64,000 nucleotides of DNA from Stutzerimonas stutzeri (GCF_013522825.1 NZ_JAAMQZ010000003.1:62001-126000), one strand, 5' to 3'; shown: positions 7,486 through 19,418, counted from the stretch's first letter. The notes: generated from the letters alone by a model not told the origin. Made by a program: numbers and translations.

Positions 7486-9356
7486 CAGGCCATTTCGATT
7501 CGGTTGCGCCCGGCATCCTTGGCCCGGTAGAGCGCACGGTCGGCACGCTCGAACACCTGCTCCGCGCGCTCCGGTCCGACAAAGGCGGCAAGCCCACCCG
7601 AAAGGGTGACTTCGATGCGCTCACCCTTGAAGTGAAACGGGCAGTTCTGAATGCCTTCACGCAGGCTTTCGATCAGTTGCTGCCCGGCATCGAGCGGTGT
7701 CTCGGGAAGCAGCAGGGCAAATTCCTCACCGCCGAAACGGGCGATGAAATCAGTCTTGCGCAAGCGTTTGCGCAGCTCGTTGGCGATGATCTTCAGGACC
7801 CGATCGCCGGCCAGATGGCCGAAGCTGTCATTGATGCGCTTGAAGTGGTCGACGTCCAGCACGGCCAGCAGCAGTTGACCGCCGTAGCGTTGCTGGCGCG
7901 CAACCTCCATTTCCAGGCGTTCGTCCCAGGCCGCCCGATTGGGCAGCTCGGTAAGCGGATCGCGCAGCGCCTTCTTGCGCTGCTCGGCCAGATGCTGACG
8001 CATGCCGGTGGCGGCCTGTTCAAGGCTCGCGACTCGCTCGATCAGCGTACTCAGGCGCTCGCCCACCTGTTTTTCATGTTCGCTGCGCTGACGCTCATAG
8101 ATATCGACGGTTTCCAGCAGGCCATCCAGTCTCGCCTGTACGGCCTGCTTGAGGCTGGACAGGTCACTGGCTTCGAGCATACTGCTCTGCAGCCCGCCAA
8201 CCTGCTGGCGCAACTCTTCATCCAGTGCCTGTGCGGTTTCCCTGCTGCGCGCATGCCCGTCATGCGTCGCGCCGAGGCTTTCCTGCATGCTGGCCAGACG
8301 CTCGTTGAGCAGTTGCAGATAGCTTTCGAACTCTCGCTGGCCCTGATTGGCCACGGCGATCATCAGTTGCGCCAGATCGTCCAGCACCGGGACCAGTTCG
8401 TACCAGTTCAGACCTCGCTGAATCCGCTCACGCAGCGCCTGCACCTGGGCCTGCTGCGGCTCGCATTGCTGCATATCGTCGAGCAGACCGAACAGCATCG
8501 ACTCCACGCGCTCGGCAATGGCGCTGTAAGCCTGCTCCGGCGTTGCAGGCAGCACATAACCCAGCGTCTCGCCGGCACTGGCGAGCAGGGCCGACGTCTG
8601 GCTTTCTTCTTCCAACAGTGCAGGCGGCTCGTCGGGATCGGCTACGGCCTGCAAGCCAAGGGACTCGTCATGATCGGGCAGCGTCGGCAAGGGTGCAGGA
8701 GCGACCGGCGCCGTCTGGCGTGAGGCACGCACGGCGGTGGCGGCCGCTGTTTCCGGCTCAATCTGCGAGTCGGCGGCCAAGGGCTCTGGCGCAACGGCTG
8801 CGCCAGTCACCTCCACAGCAGTGGCTGCATCGGCTTCGCGCTGACCGAACAGCCTGCCGAACAGGCCCACGGGACGCGGGACGCCCGCCATCTGCACGGT
8901 CAGCGCCCGATCCTGCAGCTCGCCCAACTCCCCCAGCAGCACGGGCAGCTCGCGCGACTGCGCCGCACGTGTCCGTACTTTTCGCGCATAGGCCTTCAAG
9001 GGCTTGCGCACTTCGCTGGGCAACGGCAGCGCCAGCAGCTGCGCAGTCAGACGCTGAAAGCCCTGAGCCAGACGCTCGATACGCTCCTGCTTGTTACGTT
9101 CGGTAGCCAGCACGGCACGTTCGAGACGCGGCACCAGCGCCGCCAGGCCATGATCCAGATCATCGTCGCGCAGCACTTCGCGCAAGTCGCGCATGCACTT
9201 TTCGACCACAGGATCGGCCCCCTCAACAGCAAGGCTGCTGCGCACCAGGCTGCGCCGCAACAGATCGAGACGGATATTCCAGCGGGCTTCGAGCTGCTCC
9301 TGCTGCTCCAGCGAAGCCAGGTATTTTTCCTTCCAGCGAGAAGCTTCTTCGTTCAT
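7485..9356 (-). CDS. dgcH: GGDEF diguanylate cyclase (DgcH-like)
   Basis: This 623-aa soluble protein makes cyclic di-GMP. The C-terminal catalytic domain (about 455-620) has RDPLTELPNR at its start and an intact active-site GGEEF near residue 542. An I-site RxxD cannot be asserted. The first 450 residues are largely alpha-helical with heptad-like stretches and a Pro/Ala-rich linker (about 190-270), without transmembrane segments, suggesting dimerisation through coiled coils. It ends by overlapping ampDh2 and begins overlapping the endonuclease/phosphatase gene, so three genes form one transcription unit. Position and architecture match P. aeruginosa PA5487 (DgcH). Confidence 0.9.
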   Translation of the reverse strand: MNEEASRWKEKYLASLEQQEQLEARWNIRLDLLRRSLVRSSLAVEGADPVVEKCMRDLREVLRDDDLDHGLAALVPRLERAVLATERNKQERIERLAQGFQRLTAQLLALPLPSEVRKPLKAYARKVRTRAAQSRELPVLLGELGELQDRALTVQMAGVPRPVGLFGRLFGQREADAATAVEVTGAAVAPEPLAADSQIEPETAAATAVRASRQTAPVAPAPLPTLPDHDESLGLQAVADPDEPPALLEEESQTSALLASAGETLGYVLPATPEQAYSAIAERVESMLFGLLDDMQQCEPQQAQVQALRERIQRGLNWYELVPVLDDLAQLMIAVANQGQREFESYLQLLNERLASMQESLGATHDGHARSRETAQALDEELRQQVGGLQSSMLEASDLSSLKQAVQARLDGLLETVDIYERQRSEHEKQVGERLSTLIERVASLEQAATGMRQHLAEQRKKALRDPLTELPNRAAWDERLEMEVARQQRYGGQLLLAVLDVDHFKRINDSFGHLAGDRVLKIIANELRKRLRKTDFIARFGGEEFALLLPETPLDAGQQLIESLREGIQNCPFHFKGERIEVTLSGGLAAFVGPERAEQVFERADRALYRAKDAGRNRIEMA

Positions 9357-10222
9357 TTCACCCTATCCTTGGGAATGGGAAACGCATCGCCATGCAGGGA
9401 GTCGGGCAGGCGAATTTCCACCGCTACCGGCAGATGATCGGATGTCGCCTGCGCCAGCACATCGACACGTTCGAGGGTCAGGCTGGGGCTCAGCAGGATA
9501 TGATCCAGGCAGCGCTGCGGGCGCCAGCTAGGGAAGGTCGCCTCGATCTGCGGTGCCTGCAGACCGAGGTCGCGCAGTGGTGAATTCTCCAGCAGATCGC
9601 TGGCATGGGTATTCATGTCGCCCATCAGCACCTGATGGCGGTAACCGCCGATCAGCTCGCGGATATAGGCCAGCTGCCGGGTTCGGGTCCCACCGCCCAG
9701 CGCCAGATGCATGACCACCACCACCAGGGCATCCTCGCCCTCACCGAACTTGAGCAGAATCGCGCCACGCCCGGACGGCCCCGGCAGTGGATGATCTTCA
9801 AGCCCTTGCGGCTCCAGGCGACTGAGCACGCCATTGCTGTGCTGGGCGAAGCGGCCAAGGTTGCGATTGAGTTGCTGATACCAGTAGGGAAAGGCGCCGA
9901 GCTGGGCCAGGTGTTCGACCTGATTGATATAGCCTGAACGCAGGCTGCCGCCATCCGCCTCCTGCAGGGCCACCAGATCGTAGTTGCCCAGCAGATCACC
10001 GATACGCTGCAGATTGCCGGCGCGCCCCGCATGAGGCAACAGGTGCTGCCAGCTGCGGGTCAGGTAGTGATGGTAACGCTCGGTACTGATCCCCACCTGG
10101 ATGTTGAAACTGAGCAGACGCAGCCGGCCATCGCAGGGCAGCCCGCTGGCATCCAGGCATTGGGAATTGACTCGCGTCTGGCCGGGACCGGCCAGACGCG
10201 GTGAACTCCAGCGACGCAACAT
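9353..10222 (-). CDS. Endonuclease/exonuclease/phosphatase family protein
   Basis: A 289-aa protein of the EEP superfamily. Motifs in order: LRLLSFNIQVG (metal-binding Asn), ALQEADGG (catalytic Glu), MHLALGGG, LMGDMNTHASD (Asp/Asn pair), CLDHILLS and SDHLPVAVEI (the final His). All core catalytic residues of a Mg-dependent phosphodiesterase are present. No clear signal peptide is seen, so it is probably cytoplasmic. The substrate cannot be told from sequence; DNA, phospholipid or sugar-phosphate are possible. The four-base overlap with dgcH indicates coupling, and the order is the same in P. aeruginosa. Confidence 0.85.
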   Translation of the reverse strand: MLRRWSSPRLAGPGQTRVNSQCLDASGLPCDGRLRLLSFNIQVGISTERYHHYLTRSWQHLLPHAGRAGNLQRIGDLLGNYDLVALQEADGGSLRSGYINQVEHLAQLGAFPYWYQQLNRNLGRFAQHSNGVLSRLEPQGLEDHPLPGPSGRGAILLKFGEGEDALVVVVMHLALGGGTRTRQLAYIRELIGGYRHQVLMGDMNTHASDLLENSPLRDLGLQAPQIEATFPSWRPQRCLDHILLSPSLTLERVDVLAQATSDHLPVAVEIRLPDSLHGDAFPIPKDRVK

Positions 10223-10228
10223 CCTGCG

Positions 10229-10858
10229 CTACCGGGCTGCGCGTTCTTTTTCGATCAGGAAATCGGCAACGTCGAGCGTACGCTGCGGACCACCGGCCGA
10301 ACCGAGGTCAAAGCGGTACTTGCCATTGACCACCAGCACCGGCACGCCTGTTATCTGATAGGCCATGCCGAGTTTCTTGGCCTGCTCTGCGCGGCCTTTC
10401 ACACCGAAGGAATTGAAAGCCTTGAGGAAGGCATCGCGGTCAACGCCCTTGTCAGCAAGCAGATCCGCCATTTTTTCCGGTGTATCGAGCTTGTTGCCTT
10501 CATTGTGGTAAGCGCTGAACACGGCATCATGCACACTCTGCTCGACATTCATCGACTCAAGAGCCAGAAACAGCTGGCCATGCAGGTTCCAGATGCCGCC
10601 GAACATGGCGGGAACCCGCTTGAAATCCACATCCTCGGGCAACTGCTCGACCCAGGGATTGATGACCGGCTCGAACTGGTAGCAATGCGGGCAGCCGTAC
10701 CAGAACAGCTCCACCACTTCGATCTTGCCGGGCTCGGCCACCGGTACCGGCGCTGTCAGCTCGACATATTCCTTGCCTGCACGAAACGTTTCGGCATGGG
10801 CAGACAGGCCGAACAGACTGGCGGCGGCGATGATGGCGCTGAGCATGAATGTGCGCAT
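10229..10858 (-). CDS. dsbA: Thiol:disulfide interchange protein DsbA
   Basis: A 209-aa periplasmic oxidant that introduces disulfides into exported proteins. A signal peptide ends at SAHA (about residue 22). The thioredoxin-fold active site is CPHC (C56, C59) in FWYGCPHCYQF, with the cis-proline region TGVPVLVVNGKYRFD downstream. AAGGAG precedes the ATG. It is reoxidised by DsbB (not in this window). It lies six bases before the endonuclease/phosphatase gene and may head that operon; the cytochrome c4 terminator isolates it from upstream transcription. Confidence 0.95.
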   Translation of the reverse strand: MRTFMLSAIIAAASLFGLSAHAETFRAGKEYVELTAPVPVAEPGKIEVVELFWYGCPHCYQFEPVINPWVEQLPEDVDFKRVPAMFGGIWNLHGQLFLALESMNVEQSVHDAVFSAYHNEGNKLDTPEKMADLLADKGVDRDAFLKAFNSFGVKGRAEQAKKLGMAYQITGVPVLVVNGKYRFDLGSAGGPQRTLDVADFLIEKERAAR

Positions 10859-10983
10859 GGTGACTCCTTGGCTATGAACGACTGAGCGATAGCACGACAG
10901 GCTGCCTCAAAGAAGCCCTGCGAGCCAGCGCCTTGTAGCGTCTTTTCAATCTCTTGACGCTCATTGTAGACACCGCCAATGTG

Positions 10984-11018
10984 AAAAAGGGCGTTCGGCC
11001 AAAGCCTGAACGCCCTTC
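10984..11018 (-). terminator. Rho-independent terminator after cytochrome c4
   Basis: On the minus strand AGGGCGTTC and GAACGCCCT arms are followed by TTTTT, a textbook terminator 27 bases after the cytochrome c4 stop. The two C-rich arms are perfect over ten pairs. Confidence 0.88.
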
Positions 11019-11044
11019 TTTCACCGACAGGAACGCAAGCGCTG

Positions 11045-11677
11045 TCAGTGCAGACCCTGGATGTAGCTGGACAGGGCTTCGATATCCTTGTTGCTAAGCT
11101 TGGCGGCAATGGCGCGCATGATCATGGTATCGCCATCATTGGTGCGATTGCCTTCGCGGAAATCCACCAGTTGCTTGGCAGTATAGGCAGCATGCTGGCC
11201 ACCCAGATGCGGGAAGGCCGCCAGCTCGTTACCCGCGCCGTTGGGTGCATGGCAACCGGTGCAGGCCGGCATGCCCAGATCAAGTTTGCCACCACGGAAG
11301 AGCTGTTCACCCAGTTCGACCAGCGCCGGATCGGCCATGCCGACTGTGCCTTTCTGGCTGGCGAAGTAGGCGGCGATATCTTCAAGGTCCTGATCGCTGT
11401 AAGGGTCAAGCATGGCGGTCATTTCCAGAACCTTGCGACCAACACCCTCAGGGGCGCCGGGTGTACTGCCGGCCTTGATATCCTTCAGCTGCTTGAGCAG
11501 ATAGACCTCGCCCTGACCGGCGAGTTTTGGGAAGTTCGGTGCCGGGCTATTGCCATCGGCCCCGTGGCAAGCGCCGCACACGGCAACTTTGCTCTGACCG
11601 GCTTCTGCGTCGCCAGCCGCATGGGCCATACCGGTGATGCCAAGGGTCAACAGCAGACTCACGAGTACTTTGTTCAT
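11045..11677 (-). CDS. cc4: Cytochrome c4 (dihaem)
   Basis: A 210-aa periplasmic dihaem cytochrome that passes electrons from the bc1 complex to terminal oxidases, notably cbb3. A signal peptide runs from MNKVLVSLLL to AHA. Two haem sites are visible, CGACH and CTGCH, each heading a homologous c-type domain; the Met ligands lie in MTAML-like and MIMRAIA segments. I chose ATG at MNKVL because GGATGAG precedes it; a TTG four codons upstream is the longer alternative. P. aeruginosa has a second cytochrome gene beside it, which is absent here. Confidence 0.93.
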   Translation of the reverse strand: MNKVLVSLLLTLGITGMAHAAGDAEAGQSKVAVCGACHGADGNSPAPNFPKLAGQGEVYLLKQLKDIKAGSTPGAPEGVGRKVLEMTAMLDPYSDQDLEDIAAYFASQKGTVGMADPALVELGEQLFRGGKLDLGMPACTGCHAPNGAGNELAAFPHLGGQHAAYTAKQLVDFREGNRTNDGDTMIMRAIAAKLSNKDIEALSSYIQGLH

Positions 11678-11703
11678 CAGCTCATCCAACTACGGCTAAG
11701 GGT

Positions 11704-11835
11704 TTAAAGGGAAACTTGTCGGCCACCGGCAGCACGGGCTGCGGCACGCTCGTTATGCTTGCTGGCGCCATCACCCGAAATCGCAACCTGCCGTCCGCTC
11801 CTGCAGAAGCGGAAAACCGGAATCAGGGTGTTCAT
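11704..11835 (-). CDS. Possible 43-aa leader or small protein before cytochrome c4
   Basis: An ATG-started frame reads [19 protein letters not shown], continues [19 protein letters not shown] and ends RQVSL. It is basic and Ala/Gly/Arg-rich, lies in the cytochrome c4 leader and stops 26 bases before that gene. A TATAAT on the same strand at 11872-11867 could start the transcript about 25 bases before the ATG. There is no good Shine-Dalgarno and no family I recognise. It may be a leader peptide, a small protein or chance in GC-rich DNA. Confidence 0.33.
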   Translation of the reverse strand: MNTLIPVFRFCRSGRQVAISGDGASKHNERAAARAAGGRQVSL

Positions 11836-11866
11836 TTCAGAGCAAAGCGCGCACAAAATCTGCGGC

Positions 11867-11895
11867 ATTATATACTGGCAACCGTGAAACGGAAA
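11867..11895 (-). promoter_or_regulatory. cc4: Candidate promoter of the cytochrome c4 transcript
   Basis: Minus-strand TTTCCG, 17-base spacer and a perfect TATAAT. It would give a leader of about 180 nt before cytochrome c4, containing the 43-codon ORF. The overlapping TATACT on the plus strand could serve engB. Otherwise the 301-base gap between the two genes shows nothing else recognisable. Confidence 0.42.
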
Positions 11896-11978
11896 TGAAC
11901 CATTGCCCCATCGAGGTCCGTGTGACGTTTCGTCGCTCTGACAAGATGCTGCAGCCCAGCTGCCCCACCGGAACCATC

Positions 11979-12614
11979 ATGCTCCCGAAAAACCCGATTC
12001 TCGGCCTCTGCCAGCAAGCCACATTCATGACCAGCGCCGCCAAGGTCGATCAGTGCCCGGCTGACGAGGGACTGGAAGTCGCCTTTGCCGGTCGCTCCAA
12101 TGCGGGCAAGTCCAGCGCGCTGAACACCCTGACCCATGCCAGCCTGGCGCGCACCTCGAAAACGCCTGGTCGCACCCAGCTGTTGAACTTCTTCCGCCTG
12201 GATGACGAGCGCCGCCTGGTCGATCTGCCCGGCTATGGCTATGCAAAGGTGCCGATTCCGCTCAAGCAGCACTGGCAGCGCCACCTCGAAGCCTACCTCA
12301 GCAGCCGCGAAAGCCTGGCCGGGGTATTCCTGATGATGGACATCCGCCACCCGCTGACCGAGTTCGACCGAATGATGCTCGACTGGTCCGGCGCCAGCGA
12401 AATGCCGCTGCATATCCTGCTGACCAAGTCCGACAAGCTGGCCTTCGGTGCGGCGAAAAGCGCTCTGCTGGCGATCCAGCGCGACATTCACAGGGAATGG
12501 GGCAACGGCGTCAGCGTACAGCTGTTCTCCGCACCCAAGCGCCAAGGCGTCGAGGAAGCGCAACTCAAGCTTGCCGAGCTGCTGGGGATGTTCGACGAAG
12601 AGCCTGAAGCCTGA
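11979..12614 (+). CDS. engB: Ribosome biogenesis GTPase EngB (YihA/YsxC)
   Basis: A 211-aa TRAFAC-class GTPase needed for 50S subunit assembly. Motifs: G1 [10 protein letters not shown]2 region TPGRTQ, G3 DLPGYG, G4 TKSD. I chose the start [12 protein letters not shown] because it aligns with the usual Pseudomonas N-terminus (KNPILGLC); an upstream ATG at 11895 would add 28 residues unlike the family. The Shine-Dalgarno is weak. In E. coli and P. aeruginosa the gene adjoins polA; here repeats and gcvP follow instead. Confidence 0.93.
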   Translation: MLPKNPILGLCQQATFMTSAAKVDQCPADEGLEVAFAGRSNAGKSSALNTLTHASLARTSKTPGRTQLLNFFRLDDERRLVDLPGYGYAKVPIPLKQHWQRHLEAYLSSRESLAGVFLMMDIRHPLTEFDRMMLDWSGASEMPLHILLTKSDKLAFGAAKSALLAIQRDIHREWGNGVSVQLFSAPKRQGVEEAQLKLAELLGMFDEEPEA

Positions 12615-12664
12615 TGCGTTAACGCGCCACCGGCGACAGCCCCGTCGGATTTCACCTGCGTATC

Positions 12665-12747
12665 GTCGGATTACGCCTTCGGCTAATTCGACCTACGAAG
12701 GCATAGCTTGCGCTGCTGTAGGTCGGGTCACGCTTCACCGACCCGAC
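12665..12747. repeat. A-B palindrome pair between engB and gcvP
   Basis: An A-class unit (12665-12696; GGATTA/TAATTC arms) and a B-class unit (12718-12747; GGGTC/GACCC arms around ACGCTTCACC) lie in the convergent gap, about 21 bases apart. The arms end in GTAGG/CCTAC-type flanks shared by both classes. Confidence 0.75.
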
Positions 12748-12805
12748 GTGCGCGGCCACGGTGGCTGTAACACCCGACGCTACGCTCCCTGGGGCATCAA
12801 GTGCT

Positions 12806-15682
<2,877 letters not shown>

Positions 15683-15744
15683 GGGTAGCTACTCTCGAAA
15701 AAGAAGACTATGTTCCAATTACGTATTGGCGGAGCAAACCTGCA

Positions 15745-15811
15745 TTTGTGGGAGCGCTTTTTTGGAACCAGAGCACTCCGCGAATTTCTCGGCTGAAGCC
15801 GCTCCCACAAA
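15745..15811. repeat. Inverted repeat with TTTGTGGGAGCG ends
   Basis: Arms TTTGTGGGAGCG and CGCTCCCACAAA enclose about 43 bases that include a CGCGAATTTCTCGGC segment. This is a REP-like GTGGGAG element in the gcvP upstream region. Confidence 0.65.
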
Positions 15812-15839
15812 CAGTCCCCCACCCTTCCAGCTGTAGCCC

Positions 15840-15968
15840 GTAGCCTGGATTAGCCGAAGGCGTAATCCGACGCCCCGAAGGCCTAATCCGATAATCCCTG
15901 TCTGCCCCTCGGCATTTAACGCCTCTGGACGCTCGCCTGTCGGGTCGATAAAGCGTTACCCGACCTAC
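15840..15968. repeat. A-class and B-class palindromes upstream of gcvP
   Basis: The A unit at 15840-15871 (GGATTA/TAATCC) is followed by degenerate fragments (GAAGGCCTAATCCG). The B unit at 15939-15968 (GGGTC/TTACCC around GATAAAGCG) completes a pair. With the element at 15745 and a terminator, they fill the 367-base gcvH-gcvP gap; no gene is seen there. Confidence 0.72.
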
Positions 15969-16009
15969 CAGGCATGCTCCAGCAACACGTAACGGGGACA
16001 CAACCAAAA

Positions 16010-16036
16010 AAGAAAAGCCCCGACAGAGCGGGGCTT
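16010..16036 (-). terminator. Terminator between gcvH and gcvP
   Basis: Minus strand AAGCCCCG and CGGGGCTT arms with a short loop, followed by TTTCTTTTTT. It is positioned 14 bases after the gcvH stop, so gcvTH transcripts should end here at least partly. Confidence 0.87.
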
Positions 16037-16049
16037 GGCGATTGAGCGA

Positions 16050-16439
16050 TCAGGCGTCGGCGTCGCAGGAGGCCTTGTAGGCATCTGCCGTGAGCAGCGC
16101 CTCCAGCTCTGCCGGAGCATCCGGCTGCAGACGGAAGAACCAGCTGCCGTAGGGTTCGTTGTTGACCTGCTCGGGCGCGTCGGCGAGCAGTTCGTTGACG
16201 GCGATGACGACACCGGAGATCGGCGCATAGATGTCCGATGCCGCCTTGACCGACTCCACCACGCCGGCCTGCTGGCCTGCCTTCAGTTGCTGGCCGACTT
16301 CCGGCAGCTCGACATAGACCACGTCTCCCAGCGCCTGCTGGGCATGATCGGAAATGCCCACACTGACACTGCCATCGGCCTCCTGACGGGCCCATTCATG
16401 GCTGGCGGCGTAACGCAGATCGCTGGGTAGGTCGCTCAT
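16050..16439 (-). CDS. gcvH: Glycine cleavage system H protein
   Basis: A 129-aa lipoyl-carrier protein that shuttles the aminomethyl group between GcvP, GcvT and the L protein. The lipoylated lysine is K65 in [18 protein letters not shown], and the surrounding beta-barrel pattern [12 protein letters not shown] is intact. The length is standard. It follows gcvT by about 66 bases on the same strand and ends at a strong terminator. Confidence 0.97.
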   Translation of the reverse strand: MSDLPSDLRYAASHEWARQEADGSVSVGISDHAQQALGDVVYVELPEVGQQLKAGQQAGVVESVKAASDIYAPISGVVIAVNELLADAPEQVNNEPYGSWFFRLQPDAPAELEALLTADAYKASCDADA

Positions 16440-16505
16440 TCATCTGTCCTCATGGCTGTCGGTGCGGGTCGCGCACGGCTGTGGCGCGAAGCGGTCGGGT
16501 CGAAT

Positions 16506-17588
16506 TTATACCAGTACCCTGCCGTTGCGCACGAAGGTCGGCTGCACAACGCGCACGGGATACCATTTGTTGCGAATCTCCACTTCGGCACGCTCGGCGG
16601 TATTGGCGGGCACGCGAGCCAGGGCGATGGATTTGCCCAGCGTGGGCGAAAAGCTGCCACTGGTGATTTCACCTTCGCCGATGCCGTTGACCCGCACCAC
16701 CTGATGTGCCCGGAGCACACCGCGCTCTTCGAGCACCAGGCCGACCAGACGCGGCTGCTCGTTGTGCTCGCGCTGCGCCTGCAGGGCCGCGCGGCCAATG
16801 AAGTCGCGTTCCGCCGGTTCCCAGGCGATGGACCAACCCATGTTCGCAGCCAGCGGCGAGACGTCTTCATTCATGTCCTGACCGTAGAGATTCAGCCCGG
16901 CCTCCAGGCGCAGGGTGTCACGGGCTCCGAGGCCGATGGGCGCGATACCGGCCCCGACCAGCTCGCTGAAGAAGTCCGGCGCCTCCTCGGCCGGCAGGAT
17001 GATTTCCAGGCCATCCTCGCCGGTATAACCGGTACGTCCGATAAACCAGTCGCCCGCCGTCAGGCCGTAGAAGGGTTTGAGTTCCTGAATCAGGGTGGTG
17101 CGGCTCTGGGCGACGATGTCCATCATCCGCGCGCGCGCCTGCGGCCCCTGGATGGCAAGCATCGCCAGGTCGGCGCGCTCGTGCAGCGTGACCTCGAAAT
17201 CCTCGGCATGGGACTGCAGCCAGACCATATCCTTGTCGCGCGTACCGGCATTGAGCACCAGGCGGTAGCCCTGCTCGGTCAGGTAGACGATCAGGTCGTC
17301 GATCACCCCGCCGGCCTTGTTGAGCATCGCGCTGTAGAGCGCCTTGCCGACTTCTCTCAGGCGCGCCACGTCGTTGGCCAGCAGGCGCTGCAGATAGCCC
17401 TTGGCCTGAGCACCGGCGACATCGACGATGGTCATGTGGGAAACATCGAATACGCCGCAATCACGGCGGACCTGGTGGTGCTCTTCTACCTGCGAGCCGT
17501 AATGCAGCGGCATGTCCCAGCCGCCGAAATCCACCATTTTCGCGCCGAGCGCCAGATGCTGATCATAAAGGGGAGTGCGCTGACCCAT
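16506..17588 (-). CDS. gcvT: Aminomethyltransferase (glycine cleavage T protein)
   Basis: A 360-aa folate-dependent enzyme that releases ammonia from the aminomethyl-lipoyl arm and makes 5,10-methylene-THF. Recognised by the N-terminal [21 protein letters not shown], then [18 protein letters not shown] and the C-terminal barrel with [18 protein letters not shown] lies before the ATG. First gene of gcvTH(P), with a TACAAT box about 105 bases upstream. Confidence 0.97.
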   Translation of the reverse strand: MGQRTPLYDQHLALGAKMVDFGGWDMPLHYGSQVEEHHQVRRDCGVFDVSHMTIVDVAGAQAKGYLQRLLANDVARLREVGKALYSAMLNKAGGVIDDLIVYLTEQGYRLVLNAGTRDKDMVWLQSHAEDFEVTLHERADLAMLAIQGPQARARMMDIVAQSRTTLIQELKPFYGLTAGDWFIGRTGYTGEDGLEIILPAEEAPDFFSELVGAGIAPIGLGARDTLRLEAGLNLYGQDMNEDVSPLAANMGWSIAWEPAERDFIGRAALQAQREHNEQPRLVGLVLEERGVLRAHQVVRVNGIGEGEITSGSFSPTLGKSIALARVPANTAERAEVEIRNKWYPVRVVQPTFVRNGRVLV

Positions 17589-17691
17589 GGGTTTCTCCTT
17601 CCGGGCAGGTCGCCGAAGCGGCAGAGGTAAAGCCTATATAAAGCCGCCCCGCCAAAGACATGCGACTTTTGAATGGCGCGCATTGTAGCCC

Positions 17692-17697
17692 CAAGGT
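17692..17697 (-). promoter_or_regulatory. gcvT: Possible -10 box for gcvT
   Basis: TACAAT on the minus strand about 105 bases before gcvT, in the 143-base gap after hitB. No good -35 is seen and no glycine riboswitch motif was recognised. Low confidence. Confidence 0.3.
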
Positions 17698-17731
17698 TGT
17701 GACAGGTCACGGCACATGCGACAGCCGTCTT

Positions 17732-19342
17732 TCACCCTTTGGCCGAACGCCGGATCAGCAGGATCACCGGCAACAGCCCCACCAGCACAAGCGTCAGCGC
17801 CGGCAGTGCGGCACGCGCCCACTCGCCCTCGCTGGTCATCTCGAAGATGCGCACCGCCAGGGTGTCCCAACCGAAGGGCCGCATCAACAGCGTGGCCGGC
17901 ATTTCCTTGAGCACGTCGACGAATACCAGCAGCGCGGCGCTCAGGGTGCCGGGCAGCAGCAGCGGCAGGTAGACCCGGAAGAACAGTGCCGGACCGCCCA
18001 CGCCGAGGCTGCGCGAGGCCTGCGGCAGCGATGGGCGGATACGCGCCAGGGCATTTTCCAGCGGGCCGAACGCCACGGCCATGAAACGAATCAGATAGGC
18101 CAGCAGCAAGGCGCCGAGGCTGCCGAGCAGGATGGGCTTGCCAGCGCCACCGAGCCAGGCGGAAAGCGGAATGACCAGCTCGCGGTCGAGGTAGCTGAAG
18201 GCAAGCATGATCGACACCGCCAGTACCGAACCCGGCAGCGCATAGCCGAGATTCGCCAGCCCGACGGCCGCCCTGATCGAGCGAACCGGCGCCTGCCGCC
18301 GGGCGAAGGCCAGCAGCAAGGCCACCGCGACGGTGATCAGCGCCGCAAGCCCGCCCAGATAAAGCGTATGCAGGATCAGCCCGGCGTAGCGCTCATCGAG
18401 ATCGAAGCGCCCGCGTTGCCAGAACCAGGCCAGCAACTGCAGCATCGGGATGACGAAGGCGCAGAGAAACACCAGCCCGCACCAGCCACTGGCCGCAAGC
18501 GCCTTGAAGCCGCGCAGATGATAAAGCGCGGTCGAACGCGCCCGGTCATTGGCCGGCCTGGCCACGCCACGGGCACGACGCTCGCCGTAGAGCACCAGCA
18601 TCACCGCCAGCAGCAGCAGGCTGGCCAGTTGCGTGGCGCTGGTGAGACTGAAAAAGCCGTACCAGGTCTTGTAGATGGCGGTGGTGAAAGTATCGAAATT
18701 GAACACTGAAACCGCACCGAAATCGGCCAGGGTTTCCATCAGCGCCAGCGCCAGTCCGGCGCCAATCGCAGGTCGCGCCATGGGCAGCGCCACGCTCCAG
18801 AAGGCCTTCCAGGGCGACTGCCCGAGCACCCGCGCAGCTTCCATCAGCCCCCTGCCTTGAGCGATGAACGCCGAACGCGCCAACAGGTAGACATAGGGAT
18901 AGAACACCAGCACCAGGACGATGATCACCCCGCCGGTGGAGCGCACCCTGGGGAAGCGCACCCCACTGCCGAACCACTCGCGCGCCAGGGTCTGCACCGG
19001 TCCGGCGAAGTCCAGCAGGCCGATGAAAACGAATGCCAGCACGTAGGCGGGAATCGCGAAGGGCAGCATCAGCGCCCAGTCCAGCCAGCGTCGACCGGGG
19101 AATTCGCAGAGCGCCGTCAACCAGGCGAGGCTGACGCCCAGCGCTACCACACCGATCCCCACACCCAGCAGCAGCGTCAGGGTATTGCCCAGCAGGCGCG
19201 GAATCTGGGTTTCCCAGAGGTGCGACCATATCTCGCCATCGATGTCGCCCCAGCTGATCAACAGGACGCTCAACGGCAGCAATACCAGCGCAGCCACTGT
19301 AAATGTGAGGGGATACCAGCGGCGCTCGACGGGGTGGGACAC
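17732..19342 (-). CDS. hitB: Iron(III) ABC transporter permease HitB/FbpB
   Basis: A 536-aa inner-membrane permease with about twelve helices formed by two fused BPD_transp_1 halves. Each half has an EAA-like loop: EAARVLGQSPWKAFWSVALPMARPAI in the first and a matching QASRSLGVGGPALFFRVYLPLLLP in the second. It moves periplasmic ferric iron delivered by HitA. The ATPase subunit is not adjacent, as in P. aeruginosa. It is separated from hitA by a terminator and a palindrome pair, so it may depend on read-through. Confidence 0.93.
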   Translation of the reverse strand: MSHPVERRWYPLTFTVAALVLLPLSVLLISWGDIDGEIWSHLWETQIPRLLGNTLTLLLGVGIGVVALGVSLAWLTALCEFPGRRWLDWALMLPFAIPAYVLAFVFIGLLDFAGPVQTLAREWFGSGVRFPRVRSTGGVIIVLVLVFYPYVYLLARSAFIAQGRGLMEAARVLGQSPWKAFWSVALPMARPAIGAGLALALMETLADFGAVSVFNFDTFTTAIYKTWYGFFSLTSATQLASLLLLAVMLVLYGERRARGVARPANDRARSTALYHLRGFKALAASGWCGLVFLCAFVIPMLQLLAWFWQRGRFDLDERYAGLILHTLYLGGLAALITVAVALLLAFARRQAPVRSIRAAVGLANLGYALPGSVLAVSIMLAFSYLDRELVIPLSAWLGGAGKPILLGSLGALLLAYLIRFMAVAFGPLENALARIRPSLPQASRSLGVGGPALFFRVYLPLLLPGTLSAALLVFVDVLKEMPATLLMRPFGWDTLAVRIFEMTSEGEWARAALPALTLVLVGLLPVILLIRRSAKG

Positions 19343-19364
19343 GCAAGCCTCGGAAGCAGAAATG

Positions 19365-19391
19365 AAAACGCCCCCGGCCAGGCGGGGGCGT
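19365..19391 (-). terminator. Terminator-like hairpin between hitA and hitB
   Basis: Minus strand ACGCCCCCG and CGGGGGCGT arms followed by TTTTC. It lies after hitA and the A-B repeats and about 25 bases before the hitB start, and would limit hitB expression relative to hitA. Confidence 0.75.
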
Positions 19392-19418
19392 CGAGTATAA
19401 CCGCAGCCGCAGGCAGCT

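Noticed and set aside
11678..12805. Spot 42/ErsA-type small RNA around engB
   Set aside because: Location in other species is near engB/polA, but polA is absent here and I could not recognise the RNA sequence.
17589..17731. Glycine riboswitch before gcvT
   Set aside because: No recognisable tandem aptamer; the 143-base gap is too short and lacks the conserved core.
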